64,000 bases of DNA, taken from the NCBI RefSeq assembly GCF_004804315.1, contig NZ_SRXX01000004.1, positions 230,188 through 294,187 of the forward strand. The letters are read 5' to 3'. The first letter of the stretch is position 1; the number at the start of each line of letters is the position of its first letter. This document shows, in pieces, positions 1 to 9,457 of this stretch. The position numbers and the translations under genes are program-made. The notes beneath the pieces are model-generated. The model did no database searches. It was not told the origin of the DNA and saw only the letters and a list, made by a program, of their open reading frames with translations. Source of the DNA: Flagellimonas onchidii. GTDB taxonomy: Bacteria > Bacteroidota > Bacteroidia > Flavobacteriales > Flavobacteriaceae.

Positions 1-2
1 CA

Positions 3-746
3 AGCATCGGTGGAGGTGGTTGGAATGGGTTTAGCACCTTGGCAGAGTATTTCGATTTATTTGAAGGTGATTCGGACAACAACAGAGTAGAATTGGATTT
101 AACTCCTTTGGATAGCCAAGAAGAACGTAGAGGAGGTGTGCCCAATGAAGGTTTACCATTTACAGATAGGGATGGTACTACCGAAACTGATGGTGGATTT
201 GAAGATGGATCCAATGTAGGGTTTGGGTTCTTATTGGGTCAGCAGTATGATTTGGATGGAAGTCAATTGCAAGATCGTCAGGGCGCCCCACTAGTTTTTT
301 CAAGAGATTTTGTTGATGGAGAAGGAGCTGCCAGCCTTATCAACAATGACGAAAAGACCGGTATACGTGTAATGAAGTACAATCCGCGTTTTGGAGGTTT
401 TACCAATCATAGTGTTCAGTTTAGATATGCTGATGCCCACCTAATGAAGGCAGAGGCCATATTAAGAACCGGTGGAGATCCCACTTCCATGGTAAACGAC
501 TTAAGAACGCTTCGCGGAGCTAGTCCACTAGGGTCTGTAGGCGAAAGTGAATTGTTAGAAGAAAGAGCTAGAGAATTATTTGTAGAAGGATGGAGACGAA
601 ACGATATGATCCGCTTTGGGCAATACCTAAGAGATTGGGAGTTCAAAGGTTCTTCTGAAATTAACAATGATACCAGATTATTGTTCCCCATACCTTTACC
701 TCAACTTTTGGCCAACCCAAATTTGGTTCAAAATCCAGGATACTAA
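3..746 (+). CDS. SusD/RagB family nutrient-binding lipoprotein, C-terminal part
   Basis: The open frame runs in from the left edge without a start, so only the C-terminal ~247 residues are present. The tail has the typical SusD ending: FRYADAHLMKAEA (helix of the TPR-like fold), LRTLRG, RARELFVEGWRRNDMIRFG, then FPIPLPQLLANPNLVQNPGY just before the stop. SusD proteins are outer-membrane lipoproteins that sit on a SusC TonB-dependent channel and capture glycans or other nutrients at the cell surface. The SusC gene would be expected just upstream, outside the window. The gene is followed by a strong hairpin terminator, so it is the last gene of its operon. Confidence 0.93.
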   Translation, partial: SIGGGGWNGFSTLAEYFDLFEGDSDNNRVELDLTPLDSQEERRGGVPNEGLPFTDRDGTTETDGGFEDGSNVGFGFLLGQQYDLDGSQLQDRQGAPLVFSRDFVDGEGAASLINNDEKTGIRVMKYNPRFGGFTNHSVQFRYADAHLMKAEAILRTGGDPTSMVNDLRTLRGASPLGSVGESELLEERARELFVEGWRRNDMIRFGQYLRDWEFKGSSEINNDTRLLFPIPLPQLLANPNLVQNPGY

Positions 747-780
747 CTCAAAATATAACCTAAGGTTTAAGGTTATTAAA

Positions 781-809
781 AGAAGGCTGCCAAATGGCAG
801 CCTTCTTTT
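781..809 (+). terminator. Rho-independent terminator after the SusD gene
   Basis: A perfect 11-bp stem (AGAAGGCTGCC / GGCAGCCTTCT) with an AAAT loop is followed by a run of T. It starts 35 bases after the SusD stop codon. The remaining ~200 bases to the next gene contain nothing else I can support except the two hairpins listed next. Confidence 0.9.
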
Positions 810-992
810 ATTTGTATCAGTTGTAAATCGAAGTCACGGTTCAGAAAATGATAGCGCATTACATCTCACAAGATTAAAATCAATGGGTTCCAAAACTTAA
901 CCTCTTTACTATTCCGCCCAACTCTTAATCAAAAAGCAAAAGTCATTTTCCATAGAGTCAATACGTACTCAAAATGTCAACAGTGCGTTTCA

Positions 993-1037
993 CAACAAGT
1001 AAGCTTGTTGCTCAAAAACCCTTAAAGCAAAAAGGGG
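993..1037 (-). terminator. Possible terminator region after the symporter gene
   Basis: Read on the minus strand just after the symporter stop, a CCCTT/AAGGG stem (1019-1037) is followed by TTTTTG. A second perfect 7-bp hairpin, CAACAAG-TAAG-CTTGTTG, lies at 993-1010. The first stem is short, so this is a tentative terminator. Confidence 0.4.
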
Positions 1038-1041
1038 TCAA

Positions 1042-2631
1042 TTATTTTGCAAAATAGATGTAGATTCCAATAACTATCAAACAGATAATCGCTCCAGCCT
1101 GTTTCACATATTTATACGGTGTAATCTCCACTTGTTTGGTATATTCTTGTACGTAAGCTTCTTTTCTAGGGTAAAGTTTCCCGATCAATAGCATGATTCC
1201 TGCATTCAATAAAAATAATATTGCCATCACATGTAAGTAATGAGGGTAGTTATCATCCCCAAAAACAAATGGCTTTAATATGAATTGACTAATAATATAT
1301 AATCCGGACCCCAAAAAAATAGCAATCTTCGCAGCAATTGCAGGTACCTGCTTGGTCAAATACCCCACTACAATTATGGTGAGAATAGGAATATTATAAA
1401 TTCCATTAATCTCTTGAAGATAATTAAACAAGCTACCCGCATTAGCAATTAACGGGGCAATAAACATCGCCGCCAAAGCCAAACAAACACCAAATATTTT
1501 ACCATTTTTTACAACAGCTCCCTCAGAGGCTTCCTTATTGATGTGCTGTTTGTAAATATCTATTCCAAAAAGGGTCACGGAACTATTCAAAACACTATTG
1601 AAAGAACTTAGTATAGCCCCAAACAAAACTGCCGCAAAAAAGCCAACCAAATATTTAGGGAGCACAGCGCCGACCAACGCCGGATAAGCAATATCACTTG
1701 ACTCCAAATTTCCATCAAAATAATGATAAGCAATCATTCCTGGCAGTACCAAGATAATAGGCCCGAGTATTTTCAAAAATGAGGCCAGCAATAACCCCTT
1801 TTGACCTTCTGCCAAGTTTTTAGCTCCCAAGGCCCTTTGTATAATTTGCTGGTTAGTGCCCCAATAAAACAACTGCACCAACATCATGCCTGTAAAAATA
1901 GTAGAAAAAGGAACCTCCTGTCCCGGGTTACCTGTGGAATCGAATCGCTCTGGATTTGCTGTCATTAAGGTATCCAATCCTGAGAACACACTTCCATCGC
2001 CTATCGCCATCAAACCAAAAACAGGAATCATTACTCCTCCAATAATCAATCCTATAGCATTGATACTATCAGAAACAGCGACCGCCTTTAACCCTCCAAA
2101 AACCGCGTAAATAGACCCTATAATTCCGATACCCCATATACAGATTACAAGAGCCGTTGAATCCGAAACATTGAGCATTTCGGGCACATTGAACATACCA
2201 CTTATAGCCACAGAACCAGAGTAAAGAATTACTGGAAGCAACACAACAACGTAGCCTGTCAAAAATAATCCCGAAGTAATTGTTTTAGTGGTTACATCAA
2301 ACCGGCTTGCTAAAAACTGAGGCACAGTGGTAAGTCCTCCTTTTAAGTATCTTGGCAATAAAAAAACTGCAGCTATAATCATGGCGATAGCCGCCAAAGT
2401 TTCCCATGCCATTACCGAAAGTCCATCTTTATAAGCGCTTCCATTCAATCCAACAATTTGTTCGGTTGAAAGGTTCGTTAACAACAATGATCCAGCGATA
2501 ACACCAGCGGTCAAACTTCGTCCGCCTAAGAAATAACCGTCCGATGATTTTTCATTTGTGCTCCTTGTAGCCAAATAAGAAATCACCCCGACCAATGCCG
2601 TAAAGCCCAAAAAAGAAAGTACTCCAATCAT
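1042..2631 (-). CDS. Sodium:solute symporter (SSS/SLC5 family)
   Basis: A 529-residue, very hydrophobic protein with about 13-14 membrane segments and no signal peptide, the usual size for the SSS family. The N-terminus (GVLSFLGFTALVGVISYLAT, then SDGYFLGGRSLTAG) matches the first segments of SGLT-like sodium/sugar or sodium/organic-solute symporters, and the GTNQQIIQRALGAKN segment in the middle is also family-typical. It probably imports a sugar or a related small solute using the sodium gradient. It is transcribed away from the FG-GAP lipoprotein operon. Its position between a SusD gene and that operon suggests uptake of a product released by the surface system, but the substrate cannot be read from sequence. 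Confidence 0.9.
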   Translation of the reverse strand: MIGVLSFLGFTALVGVISYLATRSTNEKSSDGYFLGGRSLTAGVIAGSLLLTNLSTEQIVGLNGSAYKDGLSVMAWETLAAIAMIIAAVFLLPRYLKGGLTTVPQFLASRFDVTTKTITSGLFLTGYVVVLLPVILYSGSVAISGMFNVPEMLNVSDSTALVICIWGIGIIGSIYAVFGGLKAVAVSDSINAIGLIIGGVMIPVFGLMAIGDGSVFSGLDTLMTANPERFDSTGNPGQEVPFSTIFTGMMLVQLFYWGTNQQIIQRALGAKNLAEGQKGLLLASFLKILGPIILVLPGMIAYHYFDGNLESSDIAYPALVGAVLPKYLVGFFAAVLFGAILSSFNSVLNSSVTLFGIDIYKQHINKEASEGAVVKNGKIFGVCLALAAMFIAPLIANAGSLFNYLQEINGIYNIPILTIIVVGYLTKQVPAIAAKIAIFLGSGLYIISQFILKPFVFGDDNYPHYLHVMAILFLLNAGIMLLIGKLYPRKEAYVQEYTKQVEITPYKYVKQAGAIICLIVIGIYIYFAK

Positions 2632-2818
2632 AATTAATTTGTGTTAGGTTGCAACTTCTAAATATAGCTCGATTTTTTCGTAAAACTCGTAGAATCCCAT
2701 AAAAATCAATAACTGTTAAAATTTATCACAATCCCCCATTTTTATTGGACAAACATCACATTTAGCCTTTATTCTTCCCTCAAGTTTACTTATATTGTAC
2801 AACTATTTCGAAAGATGT

Positions 2819-5800
2819 ATGAAAAGGAAGATGATTGTGGTTTTTGTACTCTTTTTTTGCGCAATCTCATGCCAAAAAAAATCAGAAAAACAGTTCAAAA
2901 AATTATCATCCAAAGACACCGAAATCGATTTCGTCAACCTTCTTTCCGAAACCCCTGATTTAAACATTTTAAACTATCTGTATTATTATAATGGAGCTGG
3001 AGTAGTTGCAGCAGACTTCAACAATGACTCACTAATTGATCTTTACTTTATTGGAAATCAAGTTGCCGACGAATTATTCTTAAATAAAGGAGGACTAACC
3101 TTTAAAAAGGTGACTCTGCAAGCGCAAATAGAAAACATAAATGGTTGGACCACAGGTGCTACCCATGTGGACATCAATCATGACGGGCTTCTTGATATTT
3201 ATGTCTGCAAAGTAGGGAATTACAAACATTTAGATGATGCGAATTTATTATATATCAACCAAGGAGTTGATAAAAACGGGGTTCCCATTTTCAAAGAAGA
3301 TGCTGCGTCGTACGGACTCGATTTTTCAGGATTTTCAACCCAAGCAGCCTTTTTTGATTATGACCTGGATGGGGATTTAGACTTGTATCTCATGAATCAT
3401 TCTGTATATCCTAACAGAACATATGGCAAAGGAAAACAACGAGAAAAAGTCGACAAACTGTCAGGGGACGTACTATTCGAAAATCAAAACGGAAAATTTG
3501 TTGATATAAGTTCCCAAGCGGGTATTTTTCAAGGCAAAAGCGGGTATGGCTTAGGGCTATCCGTGAGCGACATCAATAACGATGGTTTTCCAGATATTTA
3601 TGTAGGAAATGACTTTTTTGAGAATGATTACCTCTATATAAATCAAAAAGACGGCACTTTTAAAGAAGTTATTTCATTGGATAACAACAAATTGGGACAT
3701 ACCACGCATTTTTCTATGGGCAATGATATCGCTGACATCAATAATGATGGCCTCATGGATATCATTTCGCTTGACATGCTTCCTGAAGACCTGGAAACTT
3801 ACAAAACTTCAGGGTTAGAATATGGATTCCCTATCTACCAACAATACCTGAGAAATGGGTATTCTCCACAGTATATGCAAAATACCCTTCATGTAAATCT
3901 CGGAAATGAACGATTTGCTGAAATTGCGCATCTAAGTGGCGTGGCAGCGACCGAATGGTCATGGGGGGCTCTTTTGGCAGATTTCGATAATGATGGCAAA
4001 AAAGATGTTTTTGTGTCAAATGGAATTAAAGGAGCAACAAACGACATGGATTTTATCAACTTCATTTCCAACGACAACCTTCAAAGGCGAATTGAACAGG
4101 GAATGTCTCATGCTGATATGCCCCTTATTGAAGAAATCCCTAAAAAAAAGATTCACAACTATTTCTTCAAAAACAATGGACAACTCACTTTCTCTGATGT
4201 TACCGAACTATGGGCAGATAAGGAAACCTCGTTCAGTAATGGCTGTGTTTATGCTGATCTGGACAATGATGGAGATTTAGATTTAGTGGTCAATAACGTT
4301 GACCATGAGGCTTTTGTCATGGAAAACATGGGCAATAGCAACAACTCTATTTCCGTAAAATTCAAAGGAGCCCAAAATAATACATTTGGCATAGGGGCGA
4401 AGATTGTCGCTTATACCGATTCACTTAAAATCTCCCAAGAAAACTTTGTTACCAAAGGGTATCTGTCAGCCGTGCCGCCCATAATGCATTTAGGTTTGGG
4501 AAAAGATTCAATCATAGATTCTTTAAAAGTCATTTGGCCCAGTGGCAAAATCCAGACTCAATACAATTTACCCGCTGGAAAAAGGATCGTATTTGATGAA
4601 AGTACTGCCTCAATCCATCAACAACCTGAACATTTGTCCATAAATCCACATTTTAAAATCTTGGATTCTCTTGTGGATTTTGTGCACTCCGAAAAGCCAA
4701 CACTTGATTTTGACCGTGAACCCTTGGTTCCCTTTGCAAACTCAAATGAAGGTCCCGATATTTCTGTTGCCGACATCAATAATGATGGGTTAGATGATTT
4801 CTTCATTAGTGGCGCCAAGGCCCAAAATTCTGCGCTTTATATCCAACAAGAGGATGGTAGTTTCATATCACACCAAACCGGTCTTTTTGATAAACATGCC
4901 ACCAATGAAGACACCTCCCATGTTTTTTTTGATGCCAACGGAGATGAATATATTGATCTTTTGGTGGTAAGTGGCGGCAATGAGTTTAAAGGAGGTAATC
5001 CATTACAGCCAAGGCTTTATCTGAACAAGAAAGGAATTTTACACCCTGATTCCCAGCAATTTAAAAATATTGAAGTCAATGCATCCAAGGTTTTGGCGAC
5101 CGATTTTGACAATGACGGAGATCAAGATATTCTTATTGCTTCGGATCAGGAGCCCGGGCAATACGGAAAAACATCAAGACAGTATTTTTTGGAAAATGAT
5201 GGTTCTGGAAATTTCATGGACAACACGCAAAGCGTTATCCCAGAAATTGAATTCATCGGTAATGTAAAAGATGTCATTTCCACCGACCTGGATTCAAATG
5301 GGTACATGGACTTGGTGGTTGTAGGACATTGGATGTCAGTCTCCATTTTTCTAAATGATGGAGGCCAACTGAAATTACAAAAGAACAATGGCTTGAAAGA
5401 TACGCAGGGCTGGTGGAATACAGTTGTAGCTTGTGATATAGATGACGATGGTGATCTAGACCTTATCTGTGGCAATTGGGGTCAAAACACAAAATTCAAA
5501 GCTTCCAAAGAAAAACCCATCACACTCTATTCCGCTGATTTTGATGACAATGGCTCAAAAGAACCCTTGATTACATATTACCATAAAAATTCCGAGACCC
5601 CTTTTGCTTCAAAGGATGAGCTGGTCAAACAAATGCCCTATCTAAATAAAACTCATCTGTCATACAAAGATTTTGCAAAGGCTTCACTACAAGAATTATT
5701 TGGTCAAAAACAACTGGAGCAATCAGAAAAAAAATCCATTGTAGAGCTGGCAAGTGTTTATTTTAAGAACGATGGTAAGGGAAATTTTACTAAACATGAA

Positions 5801-6109
5801 CTTCCAAAAATGGCACAAGCATCACCAATATATGACATTGCAGCAGAAGACCTAAACAATGATGGTTATCCTGACTTGTTGATTGTGGGCAATAACTATG
5901 AAATAAGCACTCAATTAGGCAGATTGGATGCTTTTCACGGATTAACTTTAGATAACAATACACATGGAGGGTTCAATGTTGCAAAAGCTAGTGGATTCGA
6001 GATTTCTGGAGCCATAAGAACATTGAAGAAAATTATGATTGCCGGCAAGCCTGCCTACATTGTCGGTCGCAATAACGATTCACCTATTTTTTTGATTAAA
6101 AATCAATAG
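2819..6109 (+). CDS. FG-GAP/VCBS repeat lipoprotein with ASPIC/UnbV domain (CRTAC1-like), copy 1
   Basis: I place the start at the ATG at 2819 because it gives a clean lipoprotein signal (MKRKM, hydrophobic core, AISC with Cys18); an in-frame TTG at 2795 only adds a tail in front of the signal. The 1,096-residue protein has many D-x-N/D-x-D-G-x-x-D calcium-binding loops of FG-GAP/VCBS type, such as DINNDGLMDI and DLDNDGDLDL, which build beta-propellers. An ASPIC/UnbV domain at about 509-587 ends in GLGKDSIIDSLKVIWPSG, and a second propeller block follows. It should be surface-attached and bind calcium. First of three full-length paralogues; the next gene starts 3 bases after its stop, so the three are one operon. 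Ligand unknown; partnership with a SusCD system is typical of such genes. Confidence 0.9.
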   Translation: MKRKMIVVFVLFFCAISCQKKSEKQFKKLSSKDTEIDFVNLLSETPDLNILNYLYYYNGAGVVAADFNNDSLIDLYFIGNQVADELFLNKGGLTFKKVTLQAQIENINGWTTGATHVDINHDGLLDIYVCKVGNYKHLDDANLLYINQGVDKNGVPIFKEDAASYGLDFSGFSTQAAFFDYDLDGDLDLYLMNHSVYPNRTYGKGKQREKVDKLSGDVLFENQNGKFVDISSQAGIFQGKSGYGLGLSVSDINNDGFPDIYVGNDFFENDYLYINQKDGTFKEVISLDNNKLGHTTHFSMGNDIADINNDGLMDIISLDMLPEDLETYKTSGLEYGFPIYQQYLRNGYSPQYMQNTLHVNLGNERFAEIAHLSGVAATEWSWGALLADFDNDGKKDVFVSNGIKGATNDMDFINFISNDNLQRRIEQGMSHADMPLIEEIPKKKIHNYFFKNNGQLTFSDVTELWADKETSFSNGCVYADLDNDGDLDLVVNNVDHEAFVMENMGNSNNSISVKFKGAQNNTFGIGAKIVAYTDSLKISQENFVTKGYLSAVPPIMHLGLGKDSIIDSLKVIWPSGKIQTQYNLPAGKRIVFDESTASIHQQPEHLSINPHFKILDSLVDFVHSEKPTLDFDREPLVPFANSNEGPDISVADINNDGLDDFFISGAKAQNSALYIQQEDGSFISHQTGLFDKHATNEDTSHVFFDANGDEYIDLLVVSGGNEFKGGNPLQPRLYLNKKGILHPDSQQFKNIEVNASKVLATDFDNDGDQDILIASDQEPGQYGKTSRQYFLENDGSGNFMDNTQSVIPEIEFIGNVKDVISTDLDSNGYMDLVVVGHWMSVSIFLNDGGQLKLQKNNGLKDTQGWWNTVVACDIDDDGDLDLICGNWGQNTKFKASKEKPITLYSADFDDNGSKEPLITYYHKNSETPFASKDELVKQMPYLNKTHLSYKDFAKASLQELFGQKQLEQSEKKSIVELASVYFKNDGKGNFTKHELPKMAQASPIYDIAAEDLNNDGYPDLLIVGNNYEISTQLGRLDAFHGLTLDNNTHGGFNVAKASGFEISGAIRTLKKIMIAGKPAYIVGRNNDSPIFLIKNQ

Positions 6110-6112
6110 AAA

Positions 6113-9100
6113 ATGAGAACACCTATTTTGAAGCTATTTTGTTTGTCCATTCTTTTGGTATCGTGCGGTACAAAGGAAGAAGAGGCTACTTCAAAGAAAA
6201 ATTCCGAGACACTTTTCACCTTGCTACCTTCGGAGCAGACTGGTGTCGACTTTATAAACAAAGTTGAAAACCAAAAGAACTTCAATATTTTCAAATACCG
6301 GAATTTTTATAACGGAGGGGGCGTAGCCATCGGTGACATCAACAATGATGGTTTACCGGATATCTATTTGACCGGTAACATGGAACCCAACAAATTGTAT
6401 TTGAACAAAGGGAATCTTGAGTTTGAAGATATTTCTGAAAAAGCGGGAGTGACCGGAAACAAACCGTGGTCAACAGGGGTGGTCATGGTAGACATCAATG
6501 CAGATGGCTTACTGGATATCTATGTAAGCAATGCAGGAAATTTGGAGGGCAACAATCATGACAACGACCTATACATCAATAACGGGGATTTGACCTTCAC
6601 CGAAAAAGCCCATGAGTATAACTTAGCCGAAACAGGATTCTCTACCCATGCTTCTTTTTTCGATTATGATAAAGATGGGGATTTAGATGCCTATATTTTG
6701 AACAATAGCAATATCCCTGTTAGCAGTTTGGGCTACGCTGAACAAAGAGAAGTAAGAGCTCAAGACTGGGAAGGCGTACCACACATTTTTAGAGGTGTTG
6801 GAGACATGCTTTTACGAAATGATGACGGAAAATTTGTCGATGTCAGTGAAGATGCCGGTATTTATGGCAGTCTTATCGGGTTCGGTTTGGGTGTTTTGGT
6901 AACGGACATTAATAAGGATTTGTATCCTGATATTTATGTTTCCAATGATTTTTATGAAAGAGACTACCTATATATTAACAATCAAGATGGTACGTTTCGA
7001 GAAGAAATCAAGGATTGGACTCAGCATTTAAGCCTTTCCGCCATGGGTATAGATATTGCCGACATCAATAACGATGGCCATAATGACATTTTTATCACGG
7101 ATATGCTTCCCGAGCCAGACCAAAGAGTAAAATCAGTTATGGAGTTTGAAGGTTATAATATTTTTGACCTCAAACGAAGTAAAGACTTTTATCAGCAGTA
7201 CATCCAGAACACTTTGCAATTGAACAATGGAAACGGCACCTTCTCGGAAGTGGCATACTTTAGTGGTGTAGATGCTACCGACTGGAGCTGGGCTGGACTT
7301 CTTTTTGATATGGATAATGATGGGCTTCGAGATATTTTTATCACCAACGGAATCAACCATGATCTGACAGACCTTGATTTTGTGGATTTCTTTGCCAACG
7401 AAATCATTCAAAAAATGGCACTGACGGGAAAAAAGGAATCCATCGATTCCATCATTGTTAAAATGCCCATAAAACCACAACCGAATTATGCTTACAGGAA
7501 CAAGGGAGATATCACATTTGATAATGCCAACAAAGACTGGGGGTTTGAGTTGCCATCAAGGTCAAATGGCGCTGCTTACGGGGACTTGGACAATGACGGA
7601 GACCTGGATTTAGTCATCAATAATGTAAACACACAAACCTTTATTTACCGCAACAATACCAACTCACAAAAACAACACAATTACATCCAATTAAAGTTCG
7701 AGGGGCAAGGGGCCAACCCCTTTGCGGTAGGCACTACAGCGTTTTTGTATTATGATGGCAATATCATAAACCAAGAGTTGGTACCGTCCAGAGGGTTTCA
7801 ATCTTCTATGGATTACACCATGACCATTGGTTTGGGTGACACAAAAAAAATTGATTCTATCAGGATTCTTTGGCCTAATGACAAGACTCAAAAACTTTCG
7901 AATGTTGAAGCCAACCGGGTTTTAACCTTTAAGCAAGTAGATGCCATCGAAGATTACATTGCTCCAAATCCTCAATTGAAAGAACCGTTGATGCGGGAAT
8001 TGAAAAATACAGGATTGGTATCTCATCAAGAAAACACCTATAATGATTTTGACTATGAAGGGCTTATCTACAAAAAAACTTCGCAGGAAGGACCTTCTTT
8101 GGCCATCGGCGATGTGAACGGAGATGGTAATGAAGATGTTTTTGTAGGCGGTGCTAAAGGCCAAGCTGGGGTTATTTACCTTCATAAAAATCAAGGTCTA
8201 TTGTCTCCAAAAAACCAAAGCGACCTTGAAAAAGATAGAGCTTATGAAGATACCGCCGCGGCATTCTTTGATGCAGATGGCGACGGTGACTTAGATCTTA
8301 TGGTCGGCTCTGGCGGCAACGAAGTGGGCAAAGAACAATCCTATAGACCTAGATTATATTTGAACGATGGCTCGGGTAATTTCCAAAAATCCGAACAATC
8401 CATTCCATCATCTTTTAAAAATGTTTCCACAATCTCTCCTTCTGATTTTGATGGAGACGGGGATATTGATGTGTTTATCGGTTCAAGAAGTATCGTTGGG
8501 GTGTATGGGTTAAATCCAGACCATTTATTCTTGGAAAATCAAGGCAACGGAGAATTTACTGATGCCACAGAAAGGTTGGGTTACAACCTTAAAAGTGCTG
8601 GCATGGTCACTGCTTCCGTTTGGGTTGACATAGATGGCGACGAAAAAGATGATTTGATAACTGTTTCGGAGTGGGACACCCCAAAAATATATAGGAACTC
8701 TGGCCGAAGAATTTCCAAATTGGATTCATCACTGGACAGTTTGACCGGCTGGTGGAACACTATTGAAGCGGCGGATTTGGACAACGATGGCGACATGGAC
8801 CTTATATTGGGCAACCAAGGTGGAAACCTTCATTATTCACCCAAAAAAGGACAACCTATGAAAATGTGGATCAATGACTTTGATGACAACGGTACCATCG
8901 AGCAAATAGTTACCCAAAATTATGATGGAGGCGATTATCCCCTGCACCAAAAAAAGGAATTGACTGCGCAATTGGTATCTCTCAAAAAACAAAACCTTAA
9001 AGCTTCAGATTATGCCAAAAGAACCATAAACGAACTTTTTCCAAAGGAAGTAATAGACCGTTCTATTGTCAAAGAAGTAAATTATTCAGAATCAGTCATT

Positions 9101-9457
9101 GCCATTAATGAAGGTAACGGCAAATTCACCATCAAAACACTTCCAAGTCGCGTACAACTATCCTGCATTTGCGGAATTACCTGCACGGACATTGATAAAG
9201 ATGGAAATTTGGACTTGATCATGGCGGGCAACAATTTTGAGTTCAAGCCCCAATTCTCTCGTTTGGATGCAGGTTATGGAAATGTGCTGTTAGGAGATGG
9301 TAAAATGAACTTTGACTGGCAAAATTATGATGATAGTGGTTTCTTCATACGGGATGAAGTGAAGCATCTTGGATTATTCAAGGACAAAACGGGCAAAAGA
9401 TATGTGTTGGCTGCCATCAATGACAAAAAACCAAAGATTTTCGCACTCGATGAATAA
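6113..9457 (+). CDS. FG-GAP/VCBS repeat lipoprotein with ASPIC/UnbV domain (CRTAC1-like), copy 2
   Basis: A 1,114-residue paralogue of the gene in front. The signal peptide (MRTPILKLFCLSILLVSCG) has its lipid-anchor cysteine at position 18. Landmarks shared with copies 1 and 3 include the NIFKYRNFYNGGGVAIGD start of the propeller, TDWSWAGLLFDMDNDG, an ASPIC/UnbV domain at about 522-605 ending in IRILWPNDK, and a late GWWNTIEAADLDNDGDMDL block. The shared order of motifs shows the genes arose by tandem duplication. The stop codon overlaps the start of copy 3 in an ATGAATAA sequence, which suggests coupled translation. One loop (DINKDLYPDIY) lacks the usual glycine. Confidence 0.9.
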   Translation: MRTPILKLFCLSILLVSCGTKEEEATSKKNSETLFTLLPSEQTGVDFINKVENQKNFNIFKYRNFYNGGGVAIGDINNDGLPDIYLTGNMEPNKLYLNKGNLEFEDISEKAGVTGNKPWSTGVVMVDINADGLLDIYVSNAGNLEGNNHDNDLYINNGDLTFTEKAHEYNLAETGFSTHASFFDYDKDGDLDAYILNNSNIPVSSLGYAEQREVRAQDWEGVPHIFRGVGDMLLRNDDGKFVDVSEDAGIYGSLIGFGLGVLVTDINKDLYPDIYVSNDFYERDYLYINNQDGTFREEIKDWTQHLSLSAMGIDIADINNDGHNDIFITDMLPEPDQRVKSVMEFEGYNIFDLKRSKDFYQQYIQNTLQLNNGNGTFSEVAYFSGVDATDWSWAGLLFDMDNDGLRDIFITNGINHDLTDLDFVDFFANEIIQKMALTGKKESIDSIIVKMPIKPQPNYAYRNKGDITFDNANKDWGFELPSRSNGAAYGDLDNDGDLDLVINNVNTQTFIYRNNTNSQKQHNYIQLKFEGQGANPFAVGTTAFLYYDGNIINQELVPSRGFQSSMDYTMTIGLGDTKKIDSIRILWPNDKTQKLSNVEANRVLTFKQVDAIEDYIAPNPQLKEPLMRELKNTGLVSHQENTYNDFDYEGLIYKKTSQEGPSLAIGDVNGDGNEDVFVGGAKGQAGVIYLHKNQGLLSPKNQSDLEKDRAYEDTAAAFFDADGDGDLDLMVGSGGNEVGKEQSYRPRLYLNDGSGNFQKSEQSIPSSFKNVSTISPSDFDGDGDIDVFIGSRSIVGVYGLNPDHLFLENQGNGEFTDATERLGYNLKSAGMVTASVWVDIDGDEKDDLITVSEWDTPKIYRNSGRRISKLDSSLDSLTGWWNTIEAADLDNDGDMDLILGNQGGNLHYSPKKGQPMKMWINDFDDNGTIEQIVTQNYDGGDYPLHQKKELTAQLVSLKKQNLKASDYAKRTINELFPKEVIDRSIVKEVNYSESVIAINEGNGKFTIKTLPSRVQLSCICGITCTDIDKDGNLDLIMAGNNFEFKPQFSRLDAGYGNVLLGDGKMNFDWQNYDDSGFFIRDEVKHLGLFKDKTGKRYVLAAINDKKPKIFALDE

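Noticed and set aside
9369..9449. Upstream extension of copy 3 of the FG-GAP lipoproteins
   Set aside because: It would place a charged stretch before a good lipoprotein signal and overlap the previous gene by 89 bases.
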